Positions 5,283 through 7,677 of a DNA stretch of 7,677 nucleotides are shown here, one piece after another. Under the pieces are notes generated by a model. That model made no database searches and was not told the origin of the DNA. It was given only the letters and a program-made list of their open reading frames with translations. Location of the stretch: contig JAMJFV010000054.1 of NCBI GenBank assembly GCA_023544495.1, positions 4,280 to 11,956 of the forward strand, written 5' to 3'. The translations under genes were made by a program, and so were the position numbers. The number at the start of each line of letters is the position of its first letter. The stretch's first letter is position 1. Origin of the DNA: ANME-2 cluster archaeon (lineage in GTDB: Archaea; Halobacteriota; Methanosarcinia; Methanosarcinales; Methanocomedenaceae).

Positions 5283-6329
5283 ATGCAGATAATGGCTATT
5301 GATGTGGGAATGGGTACGCAGGACATACTGCTCTACGATGATGCACAGCATATGGAGAATAATATCAAGATGGTGCTGCCTTCACAGACACAGATAATTG
5401 CCAGGCGTATAGGCCGTGCTACCGGTGCCGGGCGCGATGTCTTCCTTACAGGCACTACTATGGGCGGCGGGCCTTCAGGCAGAGCTGTGCGGGAACATAT
5501 CGGGGCAGGGTTGAAGGTCTACGCCGAAGAGCGTGCAGCGCTGACCCTGCACGATAACCTCGGAAAAGTGGCCCATATGGGTGTGATACTGGTGGGTGCG
5601 AGGGACACAGTTCCGGAAGGTGCAGTGCGTATTGGTATGCGCGATGTGGATACCGGTGCCATCGGCACAGCCCTGGAACTGTTCGAGAGCCAGCTGCCCC
5701 GGGACTTTGCAGTTGCAGTACAGGACCATGGCGAGGCTCCTGATATGAGCAACCGGGTGTTTCGGTTCAGGCATTTCAGGGAACTGCTGGAGAAAGGTGG
5801 TGAACTGGAGCGGTTCGCATACTTGAACCGGGTGCCAGCACACCTTTCCAGGATGCGGGCCGTGATGGATACCCTGAAACAGCGAGGGAACAGTGTATTG
5901 CTCATGGACACAGGACCTGCTGCTATGTGCGGAGCTCTGAATGGATATCAGGACAGCCCGGTGGTTGTGGTGAATATCGGCAACGGTCATACCCTGGCTG
6001 CTGTGGTGGACGGGAACAGGATGCTGGCACTGTTCGAACATCATACCAGGTCAGTGGATGCACCAAAACTTGATGACCTTATCAGGCGGCTATGTGATGG
6101 TGAACTGGACCTTGAAGAGGTATTCAATGACGGGGGGCACGGCTGCCATATCCAGGAAGCCGTGGGTTTTGGCAATATCAGGTCTGTGATAGTTACCGGG
6201 CCGAACCGGAATATCATGGCAGGTTCGAGCCTGGATGTGGAATATGCGGTTCCCCATGGAGATATGATGCTCACTGGCTGTTTCGGGCTGGTCGAGATGT
6301 TCAGGAAGAAATTTGGCCAGGGCCAGTGA
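5283..6329 (+). CDS. DUF1786 (COG4012-type) archaeal protein, actin/Hsp70-like fold, function unknown
   Basis: I recognise this as the archaeal DUF1786 family, often labelled a putative pyruvate formate-lyase activating enzyme without good reason. There is no radical-SAM CxxxCxxC motif here. The 348-residue product instead looks like an ASKHA (actin/Hsp70/sugar kinase) nucleotide-binding protein: AIDVGMGTQD (5-14) resembles phosphate loop 1, VVVNIGNGHTLAAVVDG (227-243) loop 2, and VTGPNRN (304-310) an adenosine-type motif. Also notable are TTMGGGPSGRAV (58-69), LMDTGPAAMCGAL (207-219), GGHGCH (284-289) and TGCFGL (331-336). The start at 5283 (MQIMAIDVG) keeps a complete first strand; 5292 (MAIDVG) is the alternative and fits the promoter spacing better. 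The longer open frame from 5160 overlaps moaB and is not credible. Function, substrate and partner are unknown. Confidence 0.85.
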   Translation: MQIMAIDVGMGTQDILLYDDAQHMENNIKMVLPSQTQIIARRIGRATGAGRDVFLTGTTMGGGPSGRAVREHIGAGLKVYAEERAALTLHDNLGKVAHMGVILVGARDTVPEGAVRIGMRDVDTGAIGTALELFESQLPRDFAVAVQDHGEAPDMSNRVFRFRHFRELLEKGGELERFAYLNRVPAHLSRMRAVMDTLKQRGNSVLLMDTGPAAMCGALNGYQDSPVVVVNIGNGHTLAAVVDGNRMLALFEHHTRSVDAPKLDDLIRRLCDGELDLEEVFNDGGHGCHIQEAVGFGNIRSVIVTGPNRNIMAGSSLDVEYAVPHGDMMLTGCFGLVEMFRKKFGQGQ

Positions 6330-6338
6330 TGGAAAGCA

Positions 6339-6369
6339 GGGGGAAAAGAGGGGTGGGGAACCGGAAGGG
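6339..6369 (+). other. G-rich tract with G-quadruplex potential downstream of the DUF1786 gene
   Basis: Four guanine runs (6339-6343, 6350-6353, 6355-6358, 6367-6369) are separated by 6, 1 and 8 bases in the 60-base gap between two convergent genes. The last loop is one base over the strict rule, so this is only a relaxed quadruplex pattern. No conventional stem-loop terminator is visible in this gap, so the tract may be the 3'-end element. Confidence 0.35.
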
Positions 6370-6389
6370 TATGATGAGTACAGGAATTC

Positions 6390-7457
6390 CTACATTTTCA
6401 TCCTGCCAAGTTCCAGGAATACTATGTTGTTGCCAGATTGCCAGGCAAAGACCATCTGTTTTCTCACGCTGTTTGCCAGCCTCACTGCCCTTGATAATTG
6501 AGGCAGGCTAAACACGTGGTCGCTATCCAGGGCATGGACCAGGAATTCCGAATGTTTCATTCCCACGCTCGCATCCACCTTTTTGTAAACCCTGAAGTGG
6601 TTGCCGAATTTGTACCCGGTCTTGACCACCATTCCTGCATCCCGCAGGGTTCTGTATACTGCCAGTTTTATCGGGAAACCGGTTTCCACGGTTGTAGAGG
6701 TATCTGAAAATTCAACAGGGGTCAGGGGTTGCTCTCCCAGGCTATCCGTAATTTCGATAATGTTCTTTTCCTGGAGGTATGCTGCTTCTACCAGTGAAAG
6801 CTGGAGTCTTGTTTCGTCCAGGGGTTTGCCAAAGAGATGATGCTTGTGCAGCAGATCTGAGGAATGACTGTCCCACACCATTACCCTGTCTTCCAGCAGG
6901 GTGGCCCTGATGGCGGTATCGGTGCTGGCTGGCCTCATATCTCCTTTCATGGTGCGCAGACTGGCCCCGTAATAGGTGATATCGCTCTCTTCGTCCACCA
7001 CTGCCATTACCAGTTCCTTGCGTACGCTGGCAGCGGTTCGCACCTGGTGCACCAGGTCCGTTAGCGGCACAGGCTGGCGCTCGGAGAGTACATGGATGAA
7101 ATATTTTGACGGGGTCTTGCCTGGTTTGCCACCTCTGGGATATACCCTGAAATCGGTGACGCCGGGTTTTATAAAATAACCTCTCTCCCGCAGGTCTTTG
7201 TATACGATATATTTCACTTCAAAGTTGCCCTCCCTGCGGCTTGATTCGCACATCAGGTCTTCAAAGTCAAGGTCTTTATCTTCACGGGTGACAATAACCC
7301 GGTTCTTATAGGTAAGGTATGCAGCCTCAATAAGCGTGAGTTCCAGGTAATTGTCCATTGGCCGGCCATAGAAACTGGTGTCATAGAGGGTTTCTCTGGT
7401 ACTGGCATCAAGTTTTACGCTCTGTCCGTCGAGTGTGCCCTTCAATATGTGGTTCAT
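6390..7457 (-). CDS. endA: tRNA-splicing endonuclease EndA, two-repeat (homodimeric) archaeal type
   Basis: EndA cuts introns from tRNA and rRNA precursors at bulge-helix-bulge motifs. At 355 residues this is the tandem-repeat form that works as an alpha2 dimer. Each half has an N-terminal-type segment (LIEAAYL at 42-48; LVEAAYL at 222-228) and a catalytic-type segment. The C-terminal half holds the triad Y291 (HFRVY), H302 (KHSEFLVH) and K333 (SVRKQM). The first half keeps Y106 and K147, but the His position is P116 (TPSKYFIH), so it is a structural pseudo-repeat, as expected for this architecture. The start ATG at 7455-7457 gives the family-typical short N-terminus. No clear Shine-Dalgarno site exists, but a TATA-like box lies 28 bases upstream, so the mRNA is probably leaderless. 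It converges on DUF1786 and diverges from the ferredoxin gene. Confidence 0.93.
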   Translation of the reverse strand: MNHILKGTLDGQSVKLDASTRETLYDTSFYGRPMDNYLELTLIEAAYLTYKNRVIVTREDKDLDFEDLMCESSRREGNFEVKYIVYKDLRERGYFIKPGVTDFRVYPRGGKPGKTPSKYFIHVLSERQPVPLTDLVHQVRTAASVRKELVMAVVDEESDITYYGASLRTMKGDMRPASTDTAIRATLLEDRVMVWDSHSSDLLHKHHLFGKPLDETRLQLSLVEAAYLQEKNIIEITDSLGEQPLTPVEFSDTSTTVETGFPIKLAVYRTLRDAGMVVKTGYKFGNHFRVYKKVDASVGMKHSEFLVHALDSDHVFSLPQLSRAVRLANSVRKQMVFAWQSGNNIVFLELGRMKM

Positions 7458-7480
7458 TCACTTCACGTATGCGCAATACA

Positions 7481-7489
7481 GTTAAATAG
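7481..7489 (-). promoter_or_regulatory. Candidate TATA box of endA
   Basis: The minus strand reads GAAAGGCTATTTAAC; the CTATTTAAC box is centred about 28 bases from the endA ATG, with a purine-rich BRE-like stretch ahead. The position predicts transcription starting at or next to the start codon. Confidence 0.45.
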
Positions 7490-7521
7490 CCTTTCTGAGC
7501 GGCTGCGGGTCATCAATCGTA

Positions 7522-7538
7522 AGGTATTTATTTTACCT
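7522..7538 (+). promoter_or_regulatory. Ferredoxin TATA box enclosed in an inverted repeat (candidate operator)
   Basis: AGGTA-TTTATTT-TACCT is a perfect five-base inverted repeat whose centre is a TATA-like TTTATTTT. The box would start transcription near 7555, giving a leader of about 42 bases to the ferredoxin ATG. A dyad directly over the TATA box is where a repressor would block TBP. Confidence 0.4.
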
Positions 7539-7558
7539 CTTCATTTGGTAATTTCAGA

Positions 7559-7576
7559 CCGGGTCAGATAGCCCGG
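7559..7576 (+). other. Small hairpin at the 5' end of the ferredoxin leader
   Basis: CCGGG (7559-7563) pairs with CCCGG (7572-7576), with one extra T-G wobble pair and a six-base loop. It sits just after the predicted transcription start and seven bases before the ribosome site region, so it could protect the 5' end or modulate translation. Too small to call a riboswitch. Confidence 0.3.
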
Positions 7577-7597
7577 ATGAGAAAGGAGAAAAATCAT

Positions 7598-7677
7598 ATG
7601 GCAGCAAAAGTAGATGCAAATGAATGCACTGGATGTGGAACCTGCGTGGATGAATGCCCAACGGAAGCCATTTCATT
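7598..7677 (+). CDS. 4Fe-4S ferredoxin (partial, N-terminal 26 residues)
   Basis: The frame from the ATG at 7598 encodes MAAKVDANECTGCGTC followed by VDECPTEAIS before the window ends. It holds a complete CxxCxxCxxxCP cluster-binding motif at residues 10, 13, 16 and 20. Small archaeal 2x[4Fe-4S] ferredoxins of about 60 residues begin in exactly this way, so a second motif is expected beyond the edge. GGAG at 7585-7588, nine bases upstream, supports the start. Such a ferredoxin is a plausible electron partner for Por and other ferredoxin-dependent enzymes. A larger ferredoxin-domain protein cannot be excluded because the C-terminus is not visible. Confidence 0.85.
   Translation, partial: MAAKVDANECTGCGTCVDECPTEAIS

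Noticed and set aside
5475..6044. Long minus-strand open frame opposite the DUF1786 gene
   Set aside because: Its His/Cys/Pro-rich product has no recognisable motif, and the plus strand carries a clear conserved protein; it is an antisense shadow.
6382..6391. AGGAATTCCT palindrome at the end of endA
   Set aside because: A ten-base palindrome at a coding end is likely chance; no repeat copy or T-tract accompanies it.
1..7677. CRISPR arrays, tRNA genes, insertion sequences or phage genes
   Set aside because: No spaced repeats, tRNA-like cloverleaf segments, transposase motifs or terminal inverted repeats were seen on either strand.

Overview
The window looks like part of a euryarchaeal chromosome, most likely from the Methanosarcinales or a relative. 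The evidence is archaeal information processing (a two-repeat tRNA-splicing endonuclease, TATA-type promoters, a mix of Shine-Dalgarno and apparently leaderless starts), a four-subunit-type pyruvate:ferredoxin oxidoreductase, an archaeal DUF1786 protein, and b- and c-type cytochromes. The c-type cytochrome ends in a PGF-CTERM-like anchor. Cytochromes are restricted to certain archaeal methane and alkane metabolisers and their relatives, so an ANME-2-like or alkane-oxidising member is attractive, but the sequence alone cannot prove it.

Layout. Positions 1-1745 (minus strand) carry the pyruvate:ferredoxin oxidoreductase operon porC-porD-porA. The genes are tightly packed, each with a GGAGG ribosome binding site, and porA runs off the left edge; porB is expected just outside. 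A divergent intergenic region (1746-1920) follows, then a small PHP-family metal-dependent phosphoesterase (1921-2580, plus). A bidirectional stem-loop terminator separates it from a convergent minus-strand pair. This pair is a membrane cytochrome b (3763-4563) followed downstream by a secreted 10-11-heme cytochrome c (2690-3628). Upstream on the same strand is moaB for molybdenum/tungsten cofactor synthesis (4703-5239). It shares a compact divergent promoter with a DUF1786 actin-like-fold protein of unknown function (5283-6329, plus). endA (6390-7457, minus) converges on that gene. It is divergent from a ferredoxin whose first 26 codons close the window (7598-7677, plus).

How the genes fit together. 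Por yields acetyl-CoA and reduced ferredoxin (or runs in reverse for pyruvate synthesis), and a small ferredoxin is encoded at the other end. The cytochrome b and multiheme cytochrome c would form a route from a membrane electron carrier, such as methanophenazine or menaquinone, to the outside of the cytoplasmic membrane. No hydrogenase, formate dehydrogenase or other catalytic subunit lies beside the pair. That makes it the most interesting item here: a candidate stand-alone quinol- or phenazinol-to-cytochrome c electron-export module. The remaining genes are housekeeping or unknown. No tRNA, rRNA, CRISPR array, insertion sequence or sign of recent gene transfer was seen, and no stretch over 300 bases lacks a gene.
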